From positions 1 to 30,534 of the forward strand of contig JAZTYA010000007.1 of NCBI GenBank assembly GCA_045636705.1: a DNA stretch of 30,534 nt, written 5' to 3'. The translations under genes and the position numbers were made by a program. Below the pieces are notes generated by a model. That model ran no database searches and was not told where the DNA came from. It saw only the letters and a list, made by a program, of their open reading frames with translations. Below, piece by piece: positions 16,092-23,402 of this stretch. The DNA is from SFWF01 sp045636705 (GTDB lineage: Bacteria; Bacillota; Clostridia; Oscillospirales; Acutalibacteraceae). Within the stretch, counting starts at the first letter, position 1. Every line of letters begins with the position of its first letter.

Positions 16092-17363
16092 ATGGCAAAT
16101 TATCTTTCCCTTAGCAAAGACTTATTAAGGGATGAGTTTAGCGAAATAAAAAAACGCTACGAAGCACTTAAATCGGCAGGCCTGTCGCTTGATATGTCGA
16201 GAGGAAAACCCGGTGCATCCCAGCTTGATTTAAGCAACTATCTTACCGATATGGTAACTACGAAGACCGATTATAAAACAAACAACGGTACCGACTGTAG
16301 AAACTACGGCGGACTTGACGGAATTGACGAGATTAAGGAACTCTTTTCTTCTGTTTTAGGAATGGACAAGAAAAACATCATCTGCGGAGGCAACTCTTCA
16401 CTCAATATGATGTTTGATACAATAACACAGGGAATGGTTTCAGGCTTTGGAGAGGGTCCTTGGCTTTTACAGGGCAAAATCAAGTTCTTATGTCCTGCTC
16501 CCGGTTATGACCGTCACTTTGGTATTTGTGAATATTACGGCATCGAAATGATTACCGTAAAGTACAATGCCGACGGACCTGATATGGACCAAATTGAGGA
16601 GCTTGTTAAAGACCCTACTGTTAAAGGTATGTGGTGTGTTCCTAAATATTCCAACCCCTTAGGTCTTACCTATAGTGACGAGGTTGTAAAGCGTATTGCG
16701 GCTTTAAAGCCCGCTGCAAAGGATTTCCGCATTATGTGGGACAACGCTTATATAATTCACGACCTTTATAATGAAACCGACCCGCTTTTGAACATTTATG
16801 ACGAATGTAAAAAATGCGGTAACGAAGATATGGTATTTATCTTCACGTCTACCTCAAAGGTTACCTTCCCCGGTGCCGGCGTTGCGGTAGAGGCTGCAAG
16901 CGATAATAACATCGCTCTTCTAAAAAAGCGCATGACCGTTCAGACTATAGGTCCTGATAAGATGAATCAGTTGGCGCACGCAAGAATGTTTGACTCTTGT
17001 GACAAGCTTTATGCTCACATGCAAAAGCATGCCGAGGTTTTAAGACCTAAGTTTGAAGCCTGCATTGAAACCTTTAATAGAGAACTTTCGGGACTCGGTA
17101 TTGCAGAATGGACTAAACCTTCCGGCGGATACTTTATCAGTATGAATGTTTTGAGTGGCTGTGCTAAACGAGTAGCTGAGCTTTGCAAGGACGCAGGCCT
17201 TGTTCTTACCCCTGCAGGTGCTACCTATCCTTATGGTGTTGACCCCGAAGATAAAAACCTTCGTATCGCACCTTCCTTCCCGACCGCTGAGGAACTTAAA
17301 AAAGCGGCAGAGGTTCTTTGCGTAGCAGTAAAATACGCATCCCTTGAAAAATTAGTTAAATAA
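16092..17363 (+). CDS. PLP-dependent aminotransferase, subgroup Ic (aspartate aminotransferase-like)
   Basis: Pyridoxal-phosphate enzyme, probably aspartate:2-oxoglutarate transaminase. The 423 residues match the group annotated as Aminotran_MocR / type Ic aspartate aminotransferases. Visible features are LDMSRGKPG (33-41), RNYGGLDG (70-77), the cofactor-loop GGNSSLNMM (99-107), MWDNAYIIHD (215-224; Asp217 and Tyr220 contact PLP) and the Schiff-base Lys256 in FTSTSKVTFPGAGV. There is no fused GntR-type helix-turn-helix, so this is an enzyme and not a MocR regulator. Substrate preference (Asp, Ala or an aromatic amino acid) cannot be decided from sequence alone. secD follows after 47 bases with only a weak 4-bp hairpin between, so some read-through is likely. 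Confidence 0.88.
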   Translation: MANYLSLSKDLLRDEFSEIKKRYEALKSAGLSLDMSRGKPGASQLDLSNYLTDMVTTKTDYKTNNGTDCRNYGGLDGIDEIKELFSSVLGMDKKNIICGGNSSLNMMFDTITQGMVSGFGEGPWLLQGKIKFLCPAPGYDRHFGICEYYGIEMITVKYNADGPDMDQIEELVKDPTVKGMWCVPKYSNPLGLTYSDEVVKRIAALKPAAKDFRIMWDNAYIIHDLYNETDPLLNIYDECKKCGNEDMVFIFTSTSKVTFPGAGVAVEAASDNNIALLKKRMTVQTIGPDKMNQLAHARMFDSCDKLYAHMQKHAEVLRPKFEACIETFNRELSGLGIAEWTKPSGGYFISMNVLSGCAKRVAELCKDAGLVLTPAGATYPYGVDPEDKNLRIAPSFPTAEELKKAAEVLCVAVKYASLEKLVK

Positions 17364-17410
17364 TTTTCGGTTTACCCGATTTTTATATTTTATTATTTGG
17401 AGGACCAACC

Positions 17411-18826
17411 ATGAAAGCTAAAAAGACAGGTAAATGGGTAGTTTTCGTGCTCATCGCATGTATTCTTGCCCTAACCTATACCGCCTTCTTCGGTGTGGAA
17501 AATTACTACGGCGACATTCGCGAACTTACCTTTAAGGGTGCTAAAGACATCCGTTGGGGTATTGATATTCGCGGTGGTGTTGAAGCAGTGTTTTCTCCCG
17601 ACATTGACCCTGACAAGATAACCCAAGAGGACCTTGAGTCAGCAAAGACTATAATGGAAAGAAAACTTGTCGGCAACAACATAACCGATTATGAGGTTTA
17701 CTGTGACAGTTCAAGCAAGCAGATTATCGTCCGCTTCCCTTGGACCGCTGAGGAAACCAAGTTTGACCCAAAGGCAGCTATTAAGGAGCTAGCTCAGGAT
17801 GCAACACTTGAATTCCGCGAGGGCGAAGAGTCCACAGGTAAGCTTCTACTTAGCGGTACAGATGTTAAATCTGCTACTGCAGGAACCGACCCTGAAACCG
17901 GTAATCCTTTAATTTCTTTAGATTTTACCGCTGAAGGTACAACTAAGTTTGCAGAGGCTACCAAAAACAACGTTGGTAAGGTTATTTCTATTTGGCTAGT
18001 TACAAGCGATACCGAAGAGGACGAAGACAAAGACCCGCAGTATGAACTTGTTAACTCGGCTACCGTAAACAGTGTAATTTCTAACGGCGCCGCTGTTATC
18101 GAGGGTATTGATTCTGCTGAAAGCGCTCTTCAAATCGCTCGTCAGATTAATGCAGGTAATCTTCCCTTCTCTCTTTCTGCTGACAACGGAAAAATCCAGA
18201 TTATTTCTCCGACCTTAGGTAACGATGCTCTTACCGTTATGCTTTTAGCAGGTGTTATCGCGTTCGTTATTATCTGCGCAGTTATGATTGGCCGTTACAG
18301 ACTTCCCGGTGTAATCGCTTCGATTTCACTTTTAGGTCAGATTGCCGCTATGATTGCTTGTATTTCGGGTTACTTCCCAACAATCGACAGCTTCACACTT
18401 ACCATTCCCGGTATTGCAGGTATTCTTCTTTCTATCGGTGTGGGCGTTGACGCAAACGTTATCGCTGCTGAACGTATTAAGGAAGAATTCCAAAAAGGCA
18501 AGACCATCGACGGTGCTATTAATGCAGGTTATAAGAACTGCGTAAGCGCAATTATCGACGGTAACATCACCATCGTTATCGTATCCATCGTGCTTATGGG
18601 TGCTTTCGGTTCTGAAGGTATCTTCGCACAAATATTTGCGCCGATTATGGCATTGTTCGGTTCTACTATTACCGGTTCGATTTACTCTTTCGGCTACACA
18701 TTACTCGTTGGCGTTATCTTCAACCTATTACTTGGCGTTTTAGCTTCAAAATGGATGATAAAGAGTATTTCTCGAATAAAGATATTCAGAAACCCTGTTT
18801 TATTCGGAGGTGCTAAAAATGTTTAA
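17411..18826 (+). CDS. secD: Protein translocase subunit SecD
   Basis: RND-fold membrane protein that, with SecF, uses the proton gradient to complete Sec-dependent export. The 471 residues have an N-terminal transmembrane helix (about 10-27), the P1 signature WGIDIRGGVEAVFSPD (about 50-65), a shorter extracytoplasmic domain than E. coli SecD (615 residues), and five C-terminal helices. The conserved D5 region is GVGVDANVIAAERIKEEF, and GAINAGYKNCVSAIIDGN follows. RBS TTGGAGGACC precedes the ATG. The end overlaps secF by 8 bases. Confidence 0.96.
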   Translation: MKAKKTGKWVVFVLIACILALTYTAFFGVENYYGDIRELTFKGAKDIRWGIDIRGGVEAVFSPDIDPDKITQEDLESAKTIMERKLVGNNITDYEVYCDSSSKQIIVRFPWTAEETKFDPKAAIKELAQDATLEFREGEESTGKLLLSGTDVKSATAGTDPETGNPLISLDFTAEGTTKFAEATKNNVGKVISIWLVTSDTEEDEDKDPQYELVNSATVNSVISNGAAVIEGIDSAESALQIARQINAGNLPFSLSADNGKIQIISPTLGNDALTVMLLAGVIAFVIICAVMIGRYRLPGVIASISLLGQIAAMIACISGYFPTIDSFTLTIPGIAGILLSIGVGVDANVIAAERIKEEFQKGKTIDGAINAGYKNCVSAIIDGNITIVIVSIVLMGAFGSEGIFAQIFAPIMALFGSTITGSIYSFGYTLLVGVIFNLLLGVLASKWMIKSISRIKIFRNPVLFGGAKNV

Positions 18827-19733
18827 AAAAGAAATTGATTTTAACAAGGCATTTAAATTCGCACTTATCGGATTTGCAATTTTTTACGTTATTGGTATTA
18901 TCTTTACATGCATCTTCGGTATTAACCTTGACCTAAGCTTCAAGGGTGGTACAAGAATTATCTATTCCTTCACAGGCGAAGCTCCTGCTGACGTTGAAAA
19001 GTCTATCGAGAAGGCATTAGGCATTGACGTTAACACAAGCATTAGTACAAGCTATACCGATAACGAACAAAGACTCGTTGTTACCCTTGCAGGTACGGAT
19101 GCTCTTTCAAACGAAGCACAGCAAAAGCTAGAGGACACTCTTGTTAATACCTATAAGGATAATAAGTTCTCTCTTTACGACTCTAACTCTACCGACCCGA
19201 CCTTAGCAGGTACCTTCTTTACAAAGAGCTTAGTATCTGTTCTTTTAGCAGGTATCTTGGTTGTAATCTACGTTGGTATCCGCTTTAGAAAAATCGGTGG
19301 TGTATCGGCTGCTTTAACAGCTTTCGCAGCCCTCTTTATAGACGTGTTCGTTGCATTCTTTGCTTGCACAATCTTCGGACTTTCAATCGACTCTAATTTC
19401 ATTGCGGTTCTTCTTACAATATTCGGTTATTCTCTTAACGATACCATCGTTATTTACGACCGTATCCGTGAGAATAAATCCCTCTTCCCGAAACTTGATA
19501 CTCCTTCACTTGTAAATATGAGTATTAATCAGGTTAAGGTTAGAACCATTGTTACAACCATTACAACCTTGCTTGCAGTAGTTACAATTATTGTAGTAGC
19601 TGAAATCTTCGCTTTAACTACACTTCGCAGTTTCTGTATTCCTATGGCATTCGGTCTTGTTTCGGGTTGTTTCTCATCTCTCTTTATTTCCTCTCCCCTT
19701 TGGGTTCTTTGGAAAACAAGAAAGACAAAATAA
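18819..19733 (+). CDS. secF: Protein translocase subunit SecF
   Basis: Partner of SecD in the inner-membrane Sec accessory complex. Features are the N-terminal helix, the conserved DLSFKGGTRIIYSF strand, and the RND helices with FGYSLNDTIVIYDRIRENK. The open frame begins at a GTG (18810) that lies inside the TCGGAGG ribosome site. ATG 18819 is correctly spaced from that site and gives the normal MFKKEIDF start, so I use it (304 residues). Eight bases overlap the secD end, which implies coupled translation in equal amounts. Confidence 0.96.
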   Translation: MFKKEIDFNKAFKFALIGFAIFYVIGIIFTCIFGINLDLSFKGGTRIIYSFTGEAPADVEKSIEKALGIDVNTSISTSYTDNEQRLVVTLAGTDALSNEAQQKLEDTLVNTYKDNKFSLYDSNSTDPTLAGTFFTKSLVSVLLAGILVVIYVGIRFRKIGGVSAALTAFAALFIDVFVAFFACTIFGLSIDSNFIAVLLTIFGYSLNDTIVIYDRIRENKSLFPKLDTPSLVNMSINQVKVRTIVTTITTLLAVVTIIVVAEIFALTTLRSFCIPMAFGLVSGCFSSLFISSPLWVLWKTRKTK

Positions 19734-19742
19734 GTTTCTTTT

Positions 19743-19778
19743 TAAGGTGTGGGCAAACCGCTCACACCTTATTTTTTT
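19743..19778 (+). terminator. Terminator after secDF
   Basis: TAAGGTGTGGGC (19743-19754) pairs with GCTCACACCTTA (19760-19771) with one mismatch, followed by TTTTTTT. Confidence 0.92.
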
Positions 19779-19785
19779 GCTTCGC

Positions 19786-19814
19786 TTGAAAATGTTTTAG
19801 AAATAATATATAAT
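19786..19814 (+). promoter_or_regulatory. Promoter of the phosphatase/ruvX/LOG operon
   Basis: TTGAAA (19786-19791), 17-bp spacer, TATAAT (19809-19814). RBS GAGGTG lies before a TTG start at 19845. Confidence 0.87.
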
Positions 19815-19844
19815 ATGTATATAAAACTTTTTGAGGTGTATTAG

Positions 19845-20501
19845 TTGGTTAAAATTTACCTGGTTCGGCACTGCGAAGCCGAAGGAAATCGTATGAAATC
19901 CTTTCAAGGCTCTATCGACTGTGATATAACAGACCTTGGAAAAAAACAGTTAGAGTGCTTACACAAGCGCTTTCAAAACATACATATAGATAAGGTTTTT
20001 TCGAGCCCTTTAATCCGCGCTAAAAAAACGGCCATGGCGGCAGTTTACGGTAAAGAACTAGAAGTTTTCGTTGAACCCCTTTTTACCGAACTTTCGGTTG
20101 GCGATATGGAAGGTATGCCCTTTAGGGAAATTTTTGAAAAATATCCCGATTTCGATGATACTTGGCATAATCACCCTGAGGACTTTTGTCCCCCTAACGG
20201 TGAAACCATGCGCGAGCTTTACAGTCGTATGAAAAGGGGTATTGAAAAATTAGTTTTAGACCCCGAAAATGAAGGCAAAACCATTCTTATTGCTTCTCAC
20301 GGCGGTGCAATAAGAAACCTTAACTGTCATATACTATATAATGATATTAAAATGTTATCAAAAACCGATTGGTCGGTAAACACCGCCGTTTCACTTATAA
20401 CATATAATAACAATAAGTTTGAAATTGAATTTTTAAACGACGACTCGCATCTTCCGGAAATTTATAAATCGCAAAAAAGCAGATTACTTGTTAAAGGATA
20501 A
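19845..20501 (+). CDS. Histidine phosphatase (phosphoglycerate mutase-like)
   Basis: Phosphoesterase using a phosphohistidine intermediate. The 218 residues open with IYLVRHCEAEGN, where His9 is the catalytic residue of the RHG motif, here RHC. The second arginine/acid region is VFSSPLIRAKKTA, the acid is in ELSVGDMEGM, and the second catalytic histidine is in LIASHGGAIRN. The start is a TTG, supported by GAGGTG seven bases upstream; no ATG occurs before residue 17, which would remove the catalytic motif. The substrate is unknown; close relatives act on small phosphorylated metabolites. First gene of a three-gene operon. Confidence 0.9.
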   Translation: MVKIYLVRHCEAEGNRMKSFQGSIDCDITDLGKKQLECLHKRFQNIHIDKVFSSPLIRAKKTAMAAVYGKELEVFVEPLFTELSVGDMEGMPFREIFEKYPDFDDTWHNHPEDFCPPNGETMRELYSRMKRGIEKLVLDPENEGKTILIASHGGAIRNLNCHILYNDIKMLSKTDWSVNTAVSLITYNNNKFEIEFLNDDSHLPEIYKSQKSRLLVKG

Positions 20502-20511
20502 GGAAATATAA

Positions 20512-20931
20512 ATGAAAATAATGTCAGTTGATTTGGGTCTTGTTCGCACAGGCGTTGCGGTAAGTGATATAACCGAGAGCTTTGCTTTTCCCGACTGTGT
20601 AATAACCGAGAGAAATCCCGACAAACTAATAGAAAAGCTAAATGAAAAGGTAAAGACCCTTGGCGCCGAACTTATTGTGGTCGGTGTTCCGCGTAATATG
20701 GATGGAAGCGAAGGTTTCAGAGCTGAGGAGTGCAAAGAAGGCGCAAAAAGACTGGAAGAGGCAAGCGGTGTTCCTGTTGTTCTTTGGGATGAGCGTCTGA
20801 CTACTGTTTCTGCTCATACTCTTCTTAGTATGAATGATACAAAGGGTAAAAAGCGCAAGGAAACGGTTGATGCCGTAGCCGCTGTTTTAATTTTAGAAGA
20901 CTATTTAAAATTTAGAAAAAATCAGGGGTGA
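20512..20931 (+). CDS. ruvX: RuvX/YqgF-family Holliday junction resolvase-like nuclease
   Basis: RNase H-fold nuclease implicated in pre-16S rRNA 5' maturation and recombination. The 139 residues show strand 1 with the catalytic acid (MSVDLGLVRTGVAVSD, Asp7), the LIVVGVPRNMDGSEG strand, WDERLTTVSAH and the C-terminal VDAVAAVLILEDYL with the last acidic residues. All catalytic acids are present. RBS AAGGA precedes the ATG. It usually sits with alaS/ydeP-type genes; here the partners are a phosphatase and a LOG protein. Confidence 0.93.
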   Translation: MKIMSVDLGLVRTGVAVSDITESFAFPDCVITERNPDKLIEKLNEKVKTLGAELIVVGVPRNMDGSEGFRAEECKEGAKRLEEASGVPVVLWDERLTTVSAHTLLSMNDTKGKKRKETVDAVAAVLILEDYLKFRKNQG

Positions 20932-20936
20932 AATTT

Positions 20937-21518
20937 ATGAATATATGTGTTTACGGAGCGTCAAGCAAAACGCTTGATAAATCCTATTTAGATGCAGGAG
21001 TATGTCTTGGAGCTCTTATGGCAAAAAGAGGTCATACTCTCGTTTTTGGCGGCGGTTGCGGTGGCCTTATGGGTGCTGTAGCCGAAGGGGCTTATTCTGA
21101 AAAAGGATATATAAAAGGTGTGTCTCCTGAGTTTTTTGACGTTGACGGTATTTTATTTAAGCACTGTAACGAGCTTATTATGACCGACACAATGCGCGAG
21201 CGCAAGCAGATAATGGAAGACAGTTCCGACGCCTTTATTACCACGCCCGGCGGCATTGGTACCTTTGAGGAGTTTTTTGAAATCCTCACATTAAAGCAAA
21301 TCGGACGACACAATAAGCCTATGGTAATTTTAAACACCAACAACTATTATGACGAGCTTTTGGCCCTTATGGATAAGGCTATTGCCGGCAATTTCATGAC
21401 AAAAGAAAACCATAATTTATATAAGGTTTGCATGACTCCCGAAGAGGCTTTGGATTATGTTGAAAACTACGACTTTGACGGAAAGGGAAAAACACTTAAA
21501 GAATATAAAAATGTTTGA
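20937..21518 (+). CDS. LOG-family nucleoside 5'-monophosphate phosphoribohydrolase (TIGR00730)
   Basis: Rossmann-fold enzyme expected to cleave the N-glycosidic bond of nucleoside 5'-monophosphates. The 193 residues contain the diagnostic pair MRERK (86-90) and PGGIGTFEE (104-112), plus FGGGCGGLMGAVAEGA (37-52) for phosphate binding. An in-frame GTG at 20928 overlaps the ruvX stop, but AGGGG lies seven or more bases before ATG 20937 and MNICVYGASS is the standard start, so I use the ATG. The gene's TGA is part of the next promoter's TTGACA. Often labelled a lysine decarboxylase-like protein, which is a misannotation. Confidence 0.92.
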   Translation: MNICVYGASSKTLDKSYLDAGVCLGALMAKRGHTLVFGGGCGGLMGAVAEGAYSEKGYIKGVSPEFFDVDGILFKHCNELIMTDTMRERKQIMEDSSDAFITTPGGIGTFEEFFEILTLKQIGRHNKPMVILNTNNYYDELLALMDKAIAGNFMTKENHNLYKVCMTPEEALDYVENYDFDGKGKTLKEYKNV

Positions 21519-21543
21519 CAAATACTATGAAATATGGTACATT
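21515..21543 (+). promoter_or_regulatory. Promoter of the SCIFF locus
   Basis: TTGACA (21515-21520, overlapping the upstream stop codon), 17-bp spacer, TACATT (21538-21543). Transcription would start near 21550, about 30 bases before the scfA ATG. Confidence 0.8.
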
Positions 21544-21581
21544 AAATGAGTAAACATATTTCATTTAAGGAGGCTCTTAAA

Positions 21582-21734
21582 ATGGATAGAATTAAAACTT
21601 TAAGTTCACGCGAGCTTGAGGCTTCTGCTAAAACAGGCGGTTGCGGCGAATGCCAAACTTCTTGTCAGTCTGCAAGCAAAACATCCTGCTCGGTTGCTAA
21701 CCAGCAGTGTGAACAGTGCCGCGAGAGCAAGTAA
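21582..21734 (+). CDS. scfA: SCIFF family six-cysteine ribosomal peptide (variant)
   Basis: Precursor of a thioether-crosslinked (sactipeptide/ranthipeptide-type) natural product present in nearly all Clostridia; role unknown. The 50-residue peptide has the family core GGCGECQTSCQSA...KTSC. The frame opens at 21546, but the AAGGAGG site (21568-21574) lies 7 bases before ATG 21582, giving the usual MxxIKTL start. Cysteines are at 21, 24, 28, 36, 43 and 46. In the canonical pattern the fourth cysteine is at 32 (SACKTSC); here it is Ser32, and an extra Cys46 near the C-terminus keeps the total at six. Residue 37, usually Thr, is Ser. A strong terminator separates it from the maturase. Confidence 0.93.
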   Translation: MDRIKTLSSRELEASAKTGGCGECQTSCQSASKTSCSVANQQCEQCRESK

Positions 21735-21750
21735 TTAAAAAACTAAAATT

Positions 21751-21777
21751 CGCCGCAGATTTTCTGCGGCGTTTTTT
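21751..21777 (+). terminator. Hairpin terminator between scfA and scfB
   Basis: CGCCGCAGA (21751-21759), loop TTT, TCTGCGGCG (21763-21771), then TTTTTT. No second promoter is obvious before scfB, so the maturase probably depends on read-through, giving peptide in large excess over enzyme. Confidence 0.92.
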
Positions 21778-21792
21778 CTGCGAGATGATTTT

Positions 21793-23163
21793 ATGATACA
21801 CCCATATAAATTAAATGGATATAATATTGTGCTTGACGTAAACTCAGGCTCTGTTCACGTTGTCGACGAGGTTGCTTTTTTTGTGATTTCCAATTGGGAA
21901 GCGTACAATAAGGAAGATTTGCTTTCAAAAACACTCGAAGAGTTTAAAGGCCTTGATGACGTTAATAAAGAAGAAATATTAAAGCTTTTTGAGGCTATAG
22001 AATCCTTAATTTCCGCAGGCAAACTCTTTACTGAGGACAAATTTAGAGGCCTTGCCGATGCATTTAAAAAGCGTCAGTCGGTTATAAAGGCACTTTGCTT
22101 ACACGTTGCTCACGACTGCAACCTTTCTTGCAAATACTGTTTTGCAGGCGAAGGCGAATATCACGGCGACCGCGGTCTTATGAGCTTTGAGGTCGGCAAA
22201 AAGGCTTTGGATTTTCTAGTAGAAAATTCGGGCAGCAGAAAGAATCTTGAGGTTGACTTTTTCGGCGGCGAGCCTTCTCTTAACTTTGAGGTTGTAAAAA
22301 AGCTGGTTGCCTACGGAAGAAGCTTGGAAAAGACAAACAATAAGAATTTCCGTTTTACATACACTACAAACGGAATTATTTTAACAAAGGAAATAATGGA
22401 TTTCTGCAACAAGGAAATGAGCAACGTTGTGCTCTCCCTTGATGGCAGAAAAGAGGTTAACGACCGAATGAGAACTAATAAAGCAGGTCTTGGCTCTTAT
22501 GATAACATTGTTCCAAAGTTTAAAGAATTTGTTGACCTTCGCGGTGGCAAGGATTATTATATCCGTGGCACCTATACTAGATACAACAAAGACTTTTGCG
22601 AAGATATTCTCCACATGGCCGATTTGGGCTTTAAGGAGATTTCTATCGAGCCCGTAGTTGCAGACCCCGCTATGCCATACGCCTTAAAGGAAGAGGATTT
22701 ACCCGAACTTTTGGCGCAGTACGAAAAATTGGCAACCGAAATGATTTCTCGCAAAAAGGAAGGCCGTGGCTTTACCTTCTACCACTATATGATAGACCTT
22801 GACGGTGGCCCTTGCGTCGTGAAGAGAGTTTCGGGTTGCGGTGTCGGTACTGAATATATGGCGGTAACTCCAAACGGTGACCTTTATCCTTGTCACCAGT
22901 TTGCAGGCAACCCCGATTTCCTTTTAGGAAACGTTTTCACAGGGGTAAATGGTGATAAGGTTATCGAGCAGTTTAAGAACTGCAATATCTATTCGCACAA
23001 AGAATGTGACACCTGCTTTGCCCGAATGTATTGCTCAGGTGGTTGCGCCGCTAATGCTTACAACTCGACAGGTAGCGTAAACGGTGTTTATAAGCTTGGT
23101 TGCGAGCTTCACAAGAAAAGAATTGAGTGCGCCATTATGATTAAGGCGGCAGAGGCAGAATAA
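21793..23163 (+). CDS. scfB: Radical SAM SCIFF maturase (SPASM domain)
   Basis: Installs the thioether crosslink in the SCIFF peptide using S-adenosylmethionine and iron-sulfur clusters. It has 456 residues. The N-terminal 85 or so form a peptide-recognition (RRE-like) region (MIHPYKLNGYNIVLDVNSGS). The radical SAM cluster motif is Cys109-X3-Cys113-X2-Cys116 (HDCNLSCKYCFAGEGEYHG), followed by FFGGEPSLNF. The C-terminal SPASM domain has Cys349, 367, 405, 408, 414, 418 and 437 (CDTCFARMYCSGGCAAN), enough for two auxiliary [4Fe-4S] clusters. The enzyme looks fully intact even though its peptide is atypical. The RBS is weak (CGAGATG). Directly followed by two membrane genes. Confidence 0.96.
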   Translation: MIHPYKLNGYNIVLDVNSGSVHVVDEVAFFVISNWEAYNKEDLLSKTLEEFKGLDDVNKEEILKLFEAIESLISAGKLFTEDKFRGLADAFKKRQSVIKALCLHVAHDCNLSCKYCFAGEGEYHGDRGLMSFEVGKKALDFLVENSGSRKNLEVDFFGGEPSLNFEVVKKLVAYGRSLEKTNNKNFRFTYTTNGIILTKEIMDFCNKEMSNVVLSLDGRKEVNDRMRTNKAGLGSYDNIVPKFKEFVDLRGGKDYYIRGTYTRYNKDFCEDILHMADLGFKEISIEPVVADPAMPYALKEEDLPELLAQYEKLATEMISRKKEGRGFTFYHYMIDLDGGPCVVKRVSGCGVGTEYMAVTPNGDLYPCHQFAGNPDFLLGNVFTGVNGDKVIEQFKNCNIYSHKECDTCFARMYCSGGCAANAYNSTGSVNGVYKLGCELHKKRIECAIMIKAAEAE

Positions 23164-23164
23164 A

Positions 23165-23398
23165 ATGAAAAAATTAATGGTTTTCTTTCCCCTTTCTCGT
23201 GTTGCGGATGGTAAAAAGGTTTTTATAAACCTTATTATCTATTTGGCGGTAAATTTTTTGGCAGGTTTTGCTGATAGTTTTTTTACCCGTTTAGGTTTTG
23301 AGGCTGTTAGCGGTGTTTTCGCTTTACTTATTAACTTTTATGTGTATATCGGCATTTTTCTTCTTGCCTATAACTTTCTTATTAATCTGAAGAGGTGA
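23165..23398 (+). CDS. Small membrane protein of unknown function in the SCIFF operon
   Basis: A 77-residue protein, not recognised. A basic start (MKKLMVFFPLSRVADGKK) is followed by two hydrophobic stretches (about 20-37 and 46-72) that could span the membrane two or three times, and a basic tail. The ATG is one base after the scfB stop, and the next gene starts 4 bases after its own stop, so it is clearly in the scf operon. A role in handling or exporting the modified peptide is possible only by position. Confidence 0.7.
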   Translation: MKKLMVFFPLSRVADGKKVFINLIIYLAVNFLAGFADSFFTRLGFEAVSGVFALLINFYVYIGIFLLAYNFLINLKR

Positions 23399-23402
23399 TT
23401 TT

